From positions 8,147,055-8,211,054 of the forward strand of contig NC_043746.1 in the NCBI RefSeq assembly GCF_902148845.1: a DNA stretch of 64,000 nucleotides, read 5' to 3'. Source of the stretch: Salarias fasciatus (Eukaryota; Chordata; Actinopteri; Blenniiformes; Blenniidae). Below the pieces are notes generated by a model. It worked only from the letters and a program-made list of their open reading frames with translations. It was not told the origin of the DNA and made no database searches. Within the stretch, counting starts at the first letter, position 1. Every line of letters starts with the position of its first letter. The translations under genes were made by a program, and so were the position numbers. Below, piece by piece: positions 1-15,280 of the stretch.

Positions 1-853
1 AAGCATGCGTCGCCACGCCGCCGATGGCGGTGGTGGGAGAAGTGAGTGGGGCTTATCTGTTTGAGGACTCGGAGTGTACCCCGCCACTTGTTGGGTCTCC
101 ATAGTGATTCCCGGCATAAAAGGATGCAGCTTCTAATTATCTCCTATTCACACCAAGCTGACATGACACACGGAGAATGACTTGACTGATAGGGAAGTCG
201 ACTTAATGCTTTTGTCGCGCAGAATGGAGGAATTCGAAAATGTTGCTGCAGCCCAAATAACGGCACGACTCGTGGAGCGCCAAAAATCAGAATGCAGGCT
301 TGTGCAGCAGCCACACTGAAGCTGGGAAACATGGAGTGGAAAGGGAGAAAACAATTATCATTGTCCTTTGGTGTTTTTCACAAGGGCCACAGTCATTTGA
401 CTGCCTATTGTGTGTTTTCAGGTGGCCATTCAGGGGCACTGTGAATGATATTGCAATTTTCCCCTCAGAGACAGGTCCCGTACCGCTGGTGAATAAGGTA
501 TTTCCAAGCAGATATGCTGAATATAAACAGCACAGTTAATGCAAATTCTTCAAATACGTTTTCTTGTTTCGAGCACACTCTCTGGCCGTCTCCCCAGTGC
601 ACTCTGCTTGCCCCCTGTCAAACTCTCCAAACTCCCTTTCACATTTCAAGCTACCTATATCCAGTTTCATGCAACTTATTTTTGCATTTATCAGTGGCCA
701 GAGTCAGTCTTTCAGGTTAGATGCCTCTATCAGGATCAAACCTGTATGTCCACAGGCCCTGGATTGATGCTGGATCTGAAGAGAGAATGAGTTAGGAGCC
801 ATTTCCTATTACTTGTTCCAATTTGGCCTCCAGCATCAACGGAGCTCGATGAG

Positions 854-854
<1 letters not shown>

Positions 855-938
<84 letters not shown>
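855..938. repeat. (TG)42 microsatellite
   Basis: This is an uninterrupted TG dinucleotide run of 84 bases. It produces the apparent Cys-Val and Thr-His open frames on the two strands, which are not genes. Long perfect CA/TG tracts are typical of fish non-coding DNA and are usually length-polymorphic. Confidence 0.98.
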
Positions 939-939
<1 letters not shown>

Positions 940-3900
940 ATGTTTGTGGCTGCAGGGACCTGTAATCAGAGTTGGCATGTTTCTGATTTGTGAAAGAGTG
1001 ACGCAAAATATCAGTTTAAAATGTAAAAGCAAGAGCTGTAAGTGAAATCCTGAAAAGCAGAGATATCATAAGCAAGCAGCTAACTAATGATGAAACTCAG
1101 TTAGGATCAACTCCTGCTTTTTGCTTTCTTTTTTCCCCTCTTCTCCATCAGTGGATATTGAGAGATTGCAGCACTGTGACTCCGCGGTTACCCGGTCCCC
1201 ACTCCATGTCTGGTCGGCACCGGGGGAAACTGTGTGGCTCATTATCCTCCATTAGGGTTTTTTTTGGCTGAATCAGTGTGGAGGCAGCTCTGGGCCGTAT
1301 AATGAGCGTGGCTGAAATCACAGCTAACAGCCTCACAGAGCAGGTGCTGCTCAAACACAAACCGCACTATTCTGCTGGTCTGCAGCGCGGGGCAACAACA
1401 CGGACACATATCTGTGTCCACTCGTGCACATCTCTGCACGTGCACAAAGCAATAAAGAGTCGGGGGTCGGGTGCTATGACTGGGCATGAATCGATACTGC
1501 CGTTTGATGGAGAAGAAAAGAAAAAGGAACTCCATCTGACAGTAATGAACACAGCCAGGTTCAAACCCGTAATGAAGCTGATGCTACCTGACATATTCAG
1601 CGAGGACTGTCTTCTCGCACTTTCTCTTTTCTTCTCAAAAAACACTGGCGCCACGGATCTCTCAGTTATCCCCACTAAACACTTGCGTCACATAATAAAC
1701 TTATCACAAAGCCTTGTCTGCCGCACAAAGAGCAGCAGTTCATCCGTCTTGATTTCTGTCTGCTGCTCCGTCTTGCGGCGACGCTGGCAGAGGTTGCTCT
1801 CTGATTGTTCTTCAGGGCTCCTCCGGTTCGTGCATGGCAATTAGGCAATATTGATGTGCCTCTAATACGTCCGGTTGATTTTTGTGAAGCTCAGATAAGA
1901 ATGGAAAAGCTGTTTTTTTTTCTTTCCCTTGCTCTCTTCATCCCTCTCAGCTAATGTCAACAGATTGGCTTTTGTCTTGACTCCAAATATACATTTTGCC
2001 AGAACGGCGGCGGCTAAGACTTCTATCACACATTATCACACCTTCGACACTCGAGATTTAGCTCCATTAACCTTCGCGGATTTTTAAATGTTATCAGTAA
2101 ATTGTTTTCATGCTGTGGATTAATCTCCTGTTTTGTTCATAATTGCTCTCATCTGTCCCATATCTGTTTGAACAGCTATTTGGAAGCAACCGCAGATACG
2201 GTTTGAACAGAGGTTGTTTGTTTGGAAGCAACACAACGGTTTTACAGTGTTTGAATGATAATCATCACTGACTGGGGAACATGAGCATTAATTGTCCGAT
2301 CCTGCTTTGTAACTCCCAGTAAGCATGGACATTTCGTTCTGGTGCAAGTAATTAATGGCTAATTGATTAGAGTTACAACTTATTCATGGAGAAGTTATTT
2401 GACTAACATTTGCAAAGGGTACTTTGTAATCTCAAAAAGGAAGTTGATGCTAATTGTGTTCAAATCAGACCAACAAAATCAAGGTTTATCATTGTAGTGG
2501 TCAAAGGGACCACGGGAAGAGTGAACACTGCCAGTTATTAAGCTACAGTCAGATATATTCATGTCGCTGTGCAGGACTATTGAGACATTTTCCTCCAGTA
2601 AATGTGAATTTGGTGAAAGAAACAAACTGTGTGAACAGTAACAAGCCCAATATTATTATGTTAGTTGCTCCTCTCATTAATTTTAAAATATAGATCAGCT
2701 AATAGTCCATGACTGAGAAAAGAGACACACAAGTCAAAATAATATGCATCTAATAAGGGTCAACTTTTTTTTTTAATCTGAGGATTTTTTTTAGTGGTAT
2801 TGAGCATTGCGTGTGATAAAGTTCTGAAATATATAAGAGTTTAAAATAATACTGTTGGTATTGACCACTAATTTCAGAACATGCCCTGTGGGCTACAATT
2901 AGAATAGAAAGTACTCAGACTCTGGCTTCTTCTCCCTCTTCAAAACAAAACAATAATAAAAAAAAAAATCAATTCACAGTTTATCAATATGTATGGAAGG
3001 ATTGATACTTCCCTACTAAAAGGTAATTCCAAAACCAGCACAATTTCAAGGCCAAGTGATTTTTGTAAAGGTTGTCCGTCTTATAATCAATCAAAACAGA
3101 TTTTTTGACCAAAATATTGCCAAAGTGCTGACTTTCTAGCACACCAGAGTCTCAGTGTGGGAAACAGCTCAGTGCCATATGATACGGCTGTTGGGGGCAC
3201 AGGCCTGAGGGTCCTGGCATCCATGCTCACTTCACAGTAGACTGTATAGTCATGCTGATAACACTAACTTACAAATGGGGTACTGCGTTAAAAACCTACT
3301 ACAATACCAACGTACTTCATCGGTGTAACCCACTTGAAACATGGTTATTAAACCCTGTATGAATGATCTAAAGATGTAATTCTATGACTGATCAGAAGGG
3401 AAGAACCTGGCCTCAAGTGCCAACATCCTATTGCCATCATTCACGAACAGATAAGATTGACTCATGAAAAGAATCTCAAACGTAAAAACGTATTTAAAAA
3501 CAACAGACTGTCCTGAAATGACTCGTCCGGGCCCTGATGCCATTAACTAGATCCGATCTGCGGCGACGTCCAATGACTGTTTCTCTGTCAGAATGATGGG
3601 TTAACATTCTAATTCTCTGCCAAGAATATGCAAAGAAGCATAAATATACCCAGCCTCAGCTAGACTTTTATAATAAAAGTAACCAAGTTTTAAAACTATA
3701 AATCTGCTTGGGTAATTACTTTTAAATTGCTTGTGTTTGATGGAGGAGCAGGCAGCTTGACAGGTGTAGTAAAAGTAATGAATGAACCGAGATGGAGCGA
3801 GACTAAGTGTACACTAAATTGTTAACTTTGTTAATCATAGGGAAAATGTATAGCACAGATAATATGGAGCGTTTCTTCATGACTCTCCCGCGGCTTCGGG

Positions 3901-6900
3901 ACTGCAGCCAGTGCACTCCACTGCCACGGAGCTTCATCACTGTTGCAGAAAACCTCTCATCCATTGCAGCGCCTCCCCCTCTTTGTTGGCTGTAGGCTTA
4001 CGGACTGAGGCAAAGACTGAGGCACTCTGTGGCAGGCTTAGGCTGAGATCTGTTCACTAGCTCAGCCATCTAAGCGCTACAAATGGCCCACAATATGCTA
4101 GAGTGCCCACAGGGGAAATAAAGCTTCCAGACATGAGACTCCATCACTACTGTGCTCAAGTGAAGGGAAATGGAGGAGCAGAGAGCGTTTAACCATTCTT
4201 GCTTCACTGGCCTCCCGCGTCTTGTTAAAAGCCGATGGCCACTTATGACAGAAGGGATAGCCGAGATGATGAAATGTAATGGGCCAAGAGGAAAGGGGCT
4301 TGGCTGGAGAGGTCTGAGAAGTGTGAGGGCACAGAGATACGGCAACAGACAATAGATTTAACAGGAAAAACTGGGATCGTCACGCCTTGCCAAGAAGGAG
4401 CTGGCGCGCACGTGCGCGAGGAGGCACGTGTTGCCTAAAAGACACTGCTGTGAAGATGAATAAAACTGGACATACAGCTTGTTTCGATCGCAACACTTAG
4501 TTGACCTGTTGTAAACAATTTGTGCGCCGGCAGCTTCTTCATGTTTGCTGTTGTGTGAAATATAAATCCAGCCTCTCTGCGAGCGGAACGGCTCACAGTG
4601 TGAAACCCAGACACAAGATGAAAGGAAAAATAGCTTGTGGCCAAATATATGGACAATATAATAACTTGTGTGTTGCATGAAATGCTAAACTTGAATCACA
4701 AATACAAGATATTTTGCTTGCGACATCTTTTTGGTCTGGTTTGGTTTTACACTCCTTCCAATAAGAAATATTTGATAAATTTTAAAAACATCTTGTATTG
4801 GTCAGTGCATGTCTCTCATGCAGCATACAGATGTATTTCTGTGGTCAGATGATGCAAAAGTTATTGCATCTGTTGACTGGAAGTTAAAAAGAAAAAAGCA
4901 CTCCGAGTATATTAAATGGAAGATTGTGCAAAAAAAAAAAAAAAAAAATATTGTTGGAACAGATAACCAATATTTGTTTGAGGCAAAAAACTGAAGTGAT
5001 TTTCTCGACTGACCACTGTGGGAATTTAGAAAGAAATCTGGCTCAACTACTTTCAGGTCAATGCAATCGATGTAGAGTTTTGAGAAATATTACGCCATAA
5101 AATAAGAGCAATGCATCTAATCTCTGAGAAAGTTCTGCACATTTTGTCATGAAAAAATAGTAAAGCAATAAAACATGTGTAATATGTGTGCTGAGGGTTC
5201 CAAATTGGAAAAGATGAGCATAAAGATCAGATCTCACCCAACAGTCACCTCAGGGTGGAAACTTTGATTCGAAATTCTAACAATCGGATACATATAACTT
5301 CACCTGGAATCCAGATACTGATGAATCTGCTTGTGATAAAATATTCATGATGATTGTTTCTAGCTGTGAAGGCCTTGATTGATATGTCAGTGAATAAAAA
5401 AGACTCATCGAAGCTGTTTTCATGCCTTCAGGACCGATGCTTCACCCCAACCCTCTGGATTCATTAAGGCTGTTTTTGCACTTGTCAAGTTTGCTTAAGT
5501 CAGAATTACCCTGCATAACGCTGCCATCTGAATGCCGGAGCGCACAAGAAAGGGCGAATCAATTTGAGAGGCAGGTGACGGAAAAGAAACCCGAAACAAT
5601 GGAAGGTCGATTTAAAGTCTGCACAAACCACAGAACAAGAAGCTCTAAATGCGAGACGTTAGACTCATTTCGGTGCCCAAAACATCCTTATTTGATCACA
5701 ATGGACGAGGCTGAAATACATGTAACTTCTGTTGAGAATGTGTGTCTGATGTTAAAAACTTGGCCCGGATCAGAAAATAACAGAACTAACAGAAATAATA
5801 GGAATGAAAAATGTGTGTCAACATAAACGTCACTAAAGGAAATATTTGAGTCTTTTTTTTGTGACTATTCAAAGCCAATACAACATAGCATGTGTACTGT
5901 ATAAGCTACTCAAATATAATACTGCATGTTGGGTAACGATAATCCTCCCAAGTCACAATGTCACAGTGAAAAAAAGAGCTTATCTGTCACTGTATACATT
6001 GTGCTGCAAATTGCTCTTCCTGAGTGTTTAACAAATGACTCTTCCATGACTGAGGAGATAAAATTGTCATACCGCTTCACTTTACATCACATTGTCACCA
6101 CTGAACATTTAGGTTGGCAGCTTGAGACTATGCAGCACATTTAGAGGGAGCGGGAAGTCTTGTAATTGGCACAGTCCCTTTTGTTTGGTTTGCCCATACG
6201 GTAATGGAAAAATGCTAAAGTGGGGGTCACTGCGGTGAAGTGTTTTCTATTCACCCAACCAAACATGGTCAGTGAGCAAATGTTGTAATTGAAGTCTCCA
6301 AATGTTCTCGTGGCAATACCCACGACGCTTCAAAAAGCCAATCTCGGTGTAATGAGCTGCAACTTCCCGTCACTTTCTAAAAACTTGTGCTCCGCTATGC
6401 CGTCACAGTTTTTTGACCCTGAGGTGAGCCGCGTTGTGGTGAATGCTCACTTTAAACTGAATTGGTTCCCATCGAGCTGCAGATGGGTCCCATGCAGTCA
6501 GACTGTCAGGGTACACATGTTGGCAGGGCCTTGTTTGCCGTCACCCTGCTGGGAGAAGGTCAGCACCTCGCTGCTGCAGAGAGCTGTGCCGCCTCCTCTG
6601 AAACCGGCCCTGCACTCATCGGCGCGCCTGATGCCTTCCGTTTAGGAAGTGATGGTTTACAGACAGCGTCCAGGAGAATGTGTTATCCAGGGTTATGCTA
6701 ATTTATGTGTAGGCTGGGAGGAAAGACAAAGGCCCGAGGAAATTATGCATGAATTTTAAGAGTATATGGAGCATTTTGTTAACGCTACACTGTGTTCTCA
6801 CCCTGCCTCCACTGCGACCACTGTGTGGACATCAAGAGAAAAAATACATTTGCGAAATGGGGAAAACCTCTTTCGGAAAAACATCTAGTGGCGAGCCTTT

Positions 6901-9391
6901 GGCCTTATCGGAGAACAGCTCGCAGGACAAGATGAGGCCGCCTTAAAGCTGTATTTCTTCAGTGTAATGCTTGCAGGATATGTTGAGGATTACCGATGAT
7001 AAAAAGTGCCACTGCCTCCCCCTGTGACTGATTTTAAAGTCAGATTTATGTAACTAAAAGTGAAGTGAGACATCTGAGGCTTTAAGTTAATTCCACTATT
7101 TGCTTTGATGAGATTTTCATTATTGTAGGAATAAATAAAACAATCAGGCAGAAAATCTCCATGTCTCAGTCAATTAACTCTGAAAGTCTGTTTTGAATCA
7201 CCATGGAAATTTTTGTTCCAATCACCAAATACACAAGAAAACAAAATCAAAACACAGCAAACAGCATCACCGTGTATAATCAAAAACTGGATGTTAATAT
7301 CTGAATGCTGACAGAACAAAAAGGTGCAAAACACCATGATTAGAATTGCTGGGTACTGAACGGACGTGTAAAGGGGAGGGGTGGAATGAAAACAGAAGGA
7401 AGGTGTGCAATCATTTGTTAAACGTTTCACTGACCATGCTAACAAAAGGTGGAACACAATAATAGGAAGCTTTTTTTTTATCGCCGAGCAATTTGCCTTT
7501 ACGCGCTTTTGGGTCTGTCGTCTGTCGGGTCAAATGTAATTGTGAGAAAGTTAAACTACATTAAAATTACACAGAAGACAAATAGTTCCAGAACATAAAT
7601 CACTGACATCCTCTCTCCATTGAATCATTTTATAATGAAAGCTGCTAATGTGCCAGAGGAAACAGTAAATTGAGACTTTGGACGCTCACTAATCACTAAC
7701 ACACCATCACTGATGGTTGGAGGATCAGACAGCTGTAATATCAGCATAAATGAAATATGATGCCGAACGCTGGGAGCTCTTTGCATAAACTGTACAGACC
7801 ATAGATCTGTTTTACATTTTTACTGGCAGCACTGTGGAGGGAAAACCACAGTGCAGATGGATGTACATAAAAACACTCTAATTTAAGTGTAAGTATAATT
7901 GTTGCAATATAAAGTTAATAATTTCTTGGCTGAGTAACACTTCATTATGACAGAGTAAACACAATTCAGGAAGAGAACCTTTTCTCTGGGGTCCGTGTTT
8001 AATTGTTGTATCAACAGACTCCAGTGAAGGCACAGTGGATTCCTCCTGGAAGATGTTTAACGGCATCTGCAGCTGCAGAGAGGCTCGGTCTGCGACAGGT
8101 GTGTCAAACTCTGCTCATACATACGAGTACACTTTTCTCACCTCACTCATTCATCTTTACAGTGAAAGCCTAATCACAGCTCAGCTTTATCAGTGTTTCC
8201 CTTTTCATGGTCGACTTGATTTGGCTGTTTGTTTGTGCAGCTAATTTCACAGTCGCACCTTGGTTTTAAAGACACACCTGCAGAGATGTATGCCCATGCC
8301 GTCCGCTCAGTGGCGCCAGTTGTCTCAAGGAGTCTAGTGAAGGCATGTGAGGTGAAATGGAGGCGGCTCTAATCTGCGCTTTAAGCCACGTTCTGAACAT
8401 GCATCATGTGCGGCGCTGAAGCGAAACCGTACAGGGCGGTAAACGTGTCGCCTCGCACAAAGAGATGTGTATCAGGGAGCCGTTTCTCTTGTGGTGCCAA
8501 CACATTAATTCAGAGCATTAATCAACAGCACCTGTTAACGGCGAGCTAACGGCAGCTCATCATACATGACTCAGAAAGGTGCTTCATTAATTCCTGATGT
8601 GCTTCACTTCATTGTGAGTCAAGGAATGCGTCATGTTTCACACTTTATGATGCTGTGTAAAGTGTCCTTCATCCTACTTGCACAAAACCATCCATCCACC
8701 CTGGTCCGAGCATCACAGACATCCACACATAACTGGGCGTGTTGCCGGACTGTGGGTGGGGGGAAACAACTCACACAAGCAGAGGAAAAACGTGCAAACT
8801 GAAGTGGTCACATTCTCACTGCAAGATAAGTTGAACTTCTGACACTTTTGTTTGAGAGTAGCTCTTCAGAGATCCAGAGGCTGTCAGGACATGATGACGG
8901 GTGTGTTTCTCCACGCACACATGCACCTCGAGTGCGCGTCGGCGATAAAGAGGTCAAACCTGCTGGTGCCGCTTATCCCAAACATTTTCGCTTCACATGA
9001 GGATGATTGTAATTTCCAGCCTCCCAGGGAGTCATCGTGTGGCGGCTCTGACAGGCGGGAGATAACTGGCCGGGGTGAACATACGTATCCCTCCTCCATC
9101 CTATCTGCCCTCACACCCCGCCGCTCCTGCTTCTGTGTGCGTTCGCGGGGTTTGCATGTTGGAGGAGGAGGACAAAACAGAGAGAGGGGCTTATTGCAGG
9201 GAATGTTTTATGCAAGGCACATGATGACACGGTGTCATATCTCCTCCCCCTAGTGGATACCTGCTGTCACATCCTCAGCGAGTGTGAGCGCAGATATCTG
9301 CCGTCCGCTCGGCAAAGCCAGCTCAGCCAGCTGCCCTTGCACCAAAAGATAAACTCCTAAAGCTTGAATGACAGGGTGAGCGCTATGAGAC

Positions 9392-9427
9392 CACACACAC
9401 ACACACACACACACATATATACACACA
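9392..9427. repeat. (CA)n-(TA)n compound microsatellite
   Basis: A CA run of about 12 units passes into a short TATATA block and then a further ACACAC block. Confidence 0.9.
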
Positions 9428-12109
9428 GCTCCGTCTCACTGTTTTTACCTTTATTTTCTCCCCTTCTATCTGCCATGCCTGTATTTCCTCTCTTGCTGAG
9501 CTCAGCTTGGTCACTTTTTTACTCTTTTAATGCAGCGTGAGAGCAGATGTCACGCCAGCACATGCAGATTTTTGACAGCAGTCACAGCAGCTGGTATTTT
9601 CCCCCTACTCACATGGACCTTTCTTTTTTCTCCCCCCTCTTTTGATGATCCTAAACAACAGAAGAACATAAATTCTCAGGTGTGCATGGCAAATTCATCA
9701 AAACTCCATGCTGAGCACAGAAAATTGTCTTGGTCTAGCAAAGTGAAAAATGAGGAAGCGGCACTCGAAGTGAGAAAACTCACAGCTGATAGACCATTGT
9801 GTGAGATTGCTGAGCAGTAGCAGAGGAAAGACTGCCAGCTCTTTTATGTGTTGTCAGTGTTTCAATTAGTATCTGCAATCCACACAATTGATCATAATTG
9901 AGGATCAACTGTAACTACTCTTTCTGAGTACAAATAGATGTTTGTTTTTTATTGTAAATGTTTTCTGAACTCAGTTAAAGGCTGCATGTTATATGTTTGA
10001 ATTGGTGGAATTATACAGTAATTATTGTTGTTACTAACATATTGTGTGTTACTTATATTGAAGCACCAATACCACTTTTTTAAAAGGCGAGTGCGAGTAC
10101 TAACCTTTCCAGTACCGAGTGTTAACACAAGTTCTTGTTAAATGCTGTAAATAAAACGTTTTTTAGTCAAGAAAAAAGTGGCAGAATTTTTAAACACTAA
10201 AAAGACCTCTCACCTCTTTTGCCATTACTGCTGTAACTTGATCACTCTTAAATGTGCTTAAACCTGTCAGCTTCTTCAGCTTCAGTATGGGTAATTCTGT
10301 TTAAATGCAAGCAATAAGAGTAACACGTTTTTAAAAAAACTGTTTCTGTCTGACTGGACCCCTGGCGGTCTAGTTTTGACACACAGGTCATATGTTTCAC
10401 ACCCATGAATGATTGTTTTTACTGATCACTTGTATTGACAATATCTTGATGTTACCAGTATAGAAAGCTATTTTTGTGAAAAAGAGAGAAAAAAGAGTGA
10501 GGCTACTTTTCACTGAGAGATCTCCATGCTTCACATCACTGGGGTCCACGACGAATGTTTGTTTTAACACCAAAATTGAGTGAGGTAGAAAATAAACATT
10601 TATCTCCCAGATGCTGAAAGCAGAAGCAAACAGCAGTTGGTTGATGAGATCAGGACAAAGCTCCGTAGGAGTCCAGCACAACTCTAAACAAGAACGACTC
10701 GTGATCCACGAGCGCGAGAAAACTCCTCGGCTCCGTCTTTAGCTCATCACTTCATCACAGTAACTCCTGACATGATTAAGTGGACACACAAATGAGAATT
10801 GGCACTCCAGAGCGAAAAACCAGCATTACCATAACAAAGGCACGACAAACGATGCTCCTCTGACATCGTTACTCGAGAGCTTTCACAACAACTCACACTT
10901 TCATTTATGCCAACCTGTTAACATTTTACATAATCTCAAAGTGATCTGGAGCAACAGCATACTTTAAATAATGAACACATTATTAACTGGATACACTGTA
11001 ATGATGATTCTGATGAACACATTCAGTTTACGATACCTCAACAGGGCTTCTGTTCGGTTATCCAGTATTTGTTTGTGAATAAAATAATGATCAAACCAGG
11101 TCATTTCTAAAACAAGGTAATTTCTGAATGATTATCCTTATATCCCTGCAAATGTGTCAACTGTCCCCTTTGATTTGAACAAATACCAGGTTCTGTACAA
11201 ATAAATCCTAATATTAAAAAACATCTGATAAAGATGTGTTTTTTTATTATGGATCTGTGACATCTTGATCTCATCTCCATGGCCAGGAACAGCTGAATGT
11301 GACTGGCTGTTACTTTAATAAAATCACACTCAAGTACAAGTGGAATAAGTATGGCTTATGATTAAAATACTCAAGAATAAAGTTCAGAAAATACTCAAAG
11401 GTTGTGTTATTAACTGCATTTGTAGACATGAAGCAGAAAGTGTCTTTATTAAAAGAATAAACTTATTGTCAAAAAAAATGAAATAAAAAACAGACAAACA
11501 CCCAAATATAAAGCACACCACTACTTCTAAAACCCAATTACCTACACAAACATTTGGTCAGTGACTGAGATGACTAACTCTATCTTCAAAGGTGATGTGA
11601 TAAAATTGGAGATTGTCCAGAAATATCATGACTGTTTGAAAATGAACTCAAAGAAAGGTTTGCACATATCAGCAGTTCAATACTCCAAACTCCCTTAATA
11701 AGCCAAATGCCAACAATTTCCTCTTTTCACCTCACATTGTTGTTGTATTGATCCTAATGGCCAGTAGAGGCCAATTTCTGTCCATGGACGAGTATCATTA
11801 AAACAGAAAAAGGTGTTATTCCAGTTTCATGCACCATAAGAAACCACTAAGGGAATAGAAAATTCATGTGCTTTTCTTTTTTTCTGTTTGTTTTTTTTTT
11901 TTGTACAGCAGCTGCAAAATAAAGAAGATGATAGTTACATTTTCATATAGTAATGAAGTCCAGTAGCTTAGCCTTGGCAAATAAAATAAATCAGCTCTCT
12001 ACTATGCGTTACGAATTGAAAGTCAGCAGTATATTCCATATCTATTCACAGCCTTTTACATATTGAAGGACACCGAGTGCTGATTATCATATTCATGCTA
12101 AACGGCTCC

Positions 12110-12113
<4 letters not shown>

Positions 12114-12140
<27 letters not shown>
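12114..12140. repeat. Poly(A) tract, 27 bases
   Basis: A homopolymer A run. It could be the tail of a retroposed element on the plus strand, but I cannot recognise a SINE or LINE body directly upstream. Confidence 0.9.
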
Positions 12141-12373
12141 TTGTAGTAGAAGGATACCTGTGATTTTGTGAGTGAGTAAAAGCGACGGAGAAAACAAGAG
12201 GCTGTGTGAGACCTCGGGGGAAGGAGTGGTGATCCATGCTGCAGGTCAAGCACGGATTCACACCCCGGAGCACCGAGCTCGGCAAAACACAGCTAATCTG
12301 AACAGAGAAGGTCAGGTCAAATATATGCGCACACACTTGCAGGCAAGAGTCGCATGCATGCACTGTGCTCACA

Positions 12374-12375
<2 letters not shown>

Positions 12376-12419
<44 letters not shown>
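12376..12419. repeat. (CA)n microsatellite
   Basis: A near-perfect CA run of about 44 bases. It accounts for the Thr-His-rich and Cys-Val-rich open frames seen here on both strands. Confidence 0.95.
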
Positions 12420-12421
<2 letters not shown>

Positions 12422-15089
12422 TTACTCATACTGCTGGCAAAGGTGCCCGGGCAGCTCACAGCATTGGCAAAATGACATATTCAAAGGCGTGAAAGAGGGG
12501 GGATTTATCAAAGGATCATTTGGAAACATCTGGGTCCACAATCAGTATCCTCCTCCCTCTAATTAACTTCCCCTGCATCCTCGTTTTTGCTCTCCATCCT
12601 TTCCTTTCCATCCCTTTTCCTTGCCAACAACAAATCTCTCCTCTGCTCTCTGCTTCATCCTCCCACCCTCTCCTTCTCCTTCTCTTTCAGTCCAAAAAAG
12701 AGGCCTGCATTTCTCCGACCGGGCTCTAATGGAAGCAAATGCAGAAGCACACGGACACAAACACCAAAAAAAACCCATCACTCGACAGGAAGATACAAAT
12801 ATACACGCATGGTTTGATGTAAGGTTGGTTTCTAATGCCATCGTCATGGTAACACTCCCGCGCTCCTTCGCTCGCACAAACGAACAGCGCGCATATCCCA
12901 GGAATCAGTGTGGATTCTTATGTAACGCAACAACCCCACGCAGTACGGAGAGACAGACAGAAAGACGGACGGGCAGACAGACAGATAGAGGGGAGTGAGT
13001 CAGTGCGAGACCACATAGTGTGAGCATCTGCCATCAGTGTTATACCTTTCCACTGTGACAGGAACAGTATGTACTGCTGTGTTACTTCACCCTCATTAGG
13101 AGACACACGTGCGTGCACACACCCACACTCGCACCCACACTCACACACGTGCGCACATCAGAGGCTTGTTGGGTGTTTCTCCACAGAGCAAGAGGTGAAA
13201 GGAGCTGTTCAACTAGTTACGGCAGCATCACTGGCTCGTGTATCAGCATGCTAATTATGACTTTTCCTCCCCCTGGGGGGGGCACTGAACAGGGATGTGG
13301 TGGGTCTGTGGGGAGCGGAGGGCTGGACAAATGAGAATGGGGTCAGTGCAGGCAGCGCCGTAGATACAATGAAGTGACTGGTAGTTCCTCATGGCGGGGC
13401 AGCATCATGTATGAAGGAGGAGGGGAAATAAGTCGTGCTGGCCTATTTCCATGCCGTGTATGGGTTTTAACGGCGTGAAGGAATGAGCAAAGTGCAAGTG
13501 TGAAAGCTCATGAGTATACAACATGTTGTATGTGGCTGGGAGACAGTCACATGCAGTGGGAAGAGAAGGCGATGGATGCTGCTCGGCGCCTCCTCTGCCA
13601 CTTGTTTACCTCGGCACGCTCAGGGTATTTCATCTGTTGTCTTTCGCTGGCCTTGGTGCTGAAATGATACATTCGTATGTGTTTGATGCATTGTGCTCAC
13701 CGTTGCTGCATACATCAAGTGCCGAGCACACTACTTAAGATAGATGAAAGCAGCATGTCAAATCTGTCAAAAAGCATCCAGAGAGATTTGGTCTGCTCCT
13801 TTCTGGCTCTCGATGGCCTTGCTCAGCGTTGACGGCAGCAGTGGAAGTCGAACCAGCAAGCGTTTGATAATGAGCTCACTCTCAAAGCAGCCGAAAGATG
13901 AACAGCACTCTGGTTTGAATTCATTTGGAGTTTTTATGGTTTCCTCCTAAAGTCTAACAATATATATGTTAGTTAAACTGACTCTAATCAAACGTTCTAA
14001 AACTGTCACATATTTTAAAACTAGCTAAAGCTGTCTTTCTGTGTCGGCTCTGTGACAGACTGGTAACCTCTTCAGGGTGTCCTCTGAACTTCTGGTGTCT
14101 TTTCAGAACAGTTCAGCCCCCCCAGCTCTCTGAAGTTTGGTAAAGTGGTAAAACGGAAGAGAATCGGCTGTTAAACGGCACATTTTCCAAAAGGAGATGC
14201 TGTTCGATGTGTTACACAAGTCAAAGCACAGCTGGTTTGTGGCACTGCTACTCAGCTCTAGCCTGATTGCTTTTGATACTTTGCTCATTTCATTTAGCGA
14301 CTCTTCGATCGCGCTGGTAGTCACAGAAGTCGCAATGGAGGTTTTTAAAAGAGGAAATGATACAGTGATCACAGGTAGGAACCCGGCACCAACATTAAAG
14401 TCAAACTACACCTGCTAATTTCTGAAAGCATGTATACACAATCCAGCGGTTTGCAGTGTGCTCATGAACTGATTTCATGCATTTTATTTTTGCTGTCTTT
14501 CTGGACTCAGCTCAACCTGATAAATAGACACCCCAAGAAATGTGATTGGTCAGCAAGGGCTGCTTGTGTTATCCCCACACAGCTCTCTGATGCCAACAGA
14601 GATACATCAGAGGGAATACAATATGAGGCAAACTGAAAACAGAACGAAAGGCCTTCCCCACTGCACGCTCAAATTGCATTTTTCTATTCCAGAACATGAA
14701 AACAACACAAATACAGTGGCTGTGCAAAGGCATACTTGTGTTGCAACAACAGAACAAGGAAGATTTTTTCCCTCTGCTGCACAACAATGAATGGAGGAAA
14801 GCAAACACGGTACCTGCAGGGAACACAATTAAAGCACGATACGGCTTATTCATTGTGCACCCAGCAAACGGTGCTGGCAGTGCTGTATTAGCAGTAGAAA
14901 TCAAAGCTGACAGCACTCCCACTGAATTCACCGAGATTACAGTCATATTTGATGCTATGGTTGCCTTGGTTTTCCTTTTTCCGTGCACTTGTGATGGCAG
15001 TATTTCATGTTTATTTAACCCTCAAGCGACTTCTCAAATCAACACATTCTGCGGCTGTGAGAGAAAAAGTCATCCGTTCACCTTAAACC

Positions 15090-15280
15090 TCCTTTATCCA
15101 AGCGTGGACTGCGGAGTCAATCCCAGCTGACAAGGAGCAGAAGATGAAAGCTTCACTCTAAATGGAGTTTAACATGTCGAACGCAGGGATTCAGTCCCAG
15201 TCAATGACACACATTCACACCTACAGACTCTTTAGAGTCAGCAATTTACACACATGTTGTTGAACTGTGGCTGCAGATCA
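15090..15280 (+). repeat. Eroded teleost interspersed-repeat fragment
   Basis: The stretch contains the word series 'caatcccagctgac', then 'attcacacctacagac', 'tttagagtcagcaattta' and finally 'gaactgtgg'. From memory, this order matches a very abundant fish repeat whose consensus reads roughly 'cctatcccagctgacattgg', 'cattcacacctatgggcaa', 'tttagagtcaccaatt' and 'ggactgtggg'. The copy is diverged and lacks both ends, so it is old. The family name is not certain. Confidence 0.55.

Noticed and set aside
1278-1844. 188-codon plus-strand frame
   Set aside because: It has no recognisable domain and mixed composition, and the overlapping opposite-strand frames are of similar length.
5422-5826. 134-codon plus-strand frame
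   Set aside because: It shows no known motif, and no neighbouring exons with matching splice phases were found.
12046-12998. Several frames of 100-137 codons on both strands
   Set aside because: They cross a (CA)n array, a poly(A) run and CT-rich sequence, with no domain signal.
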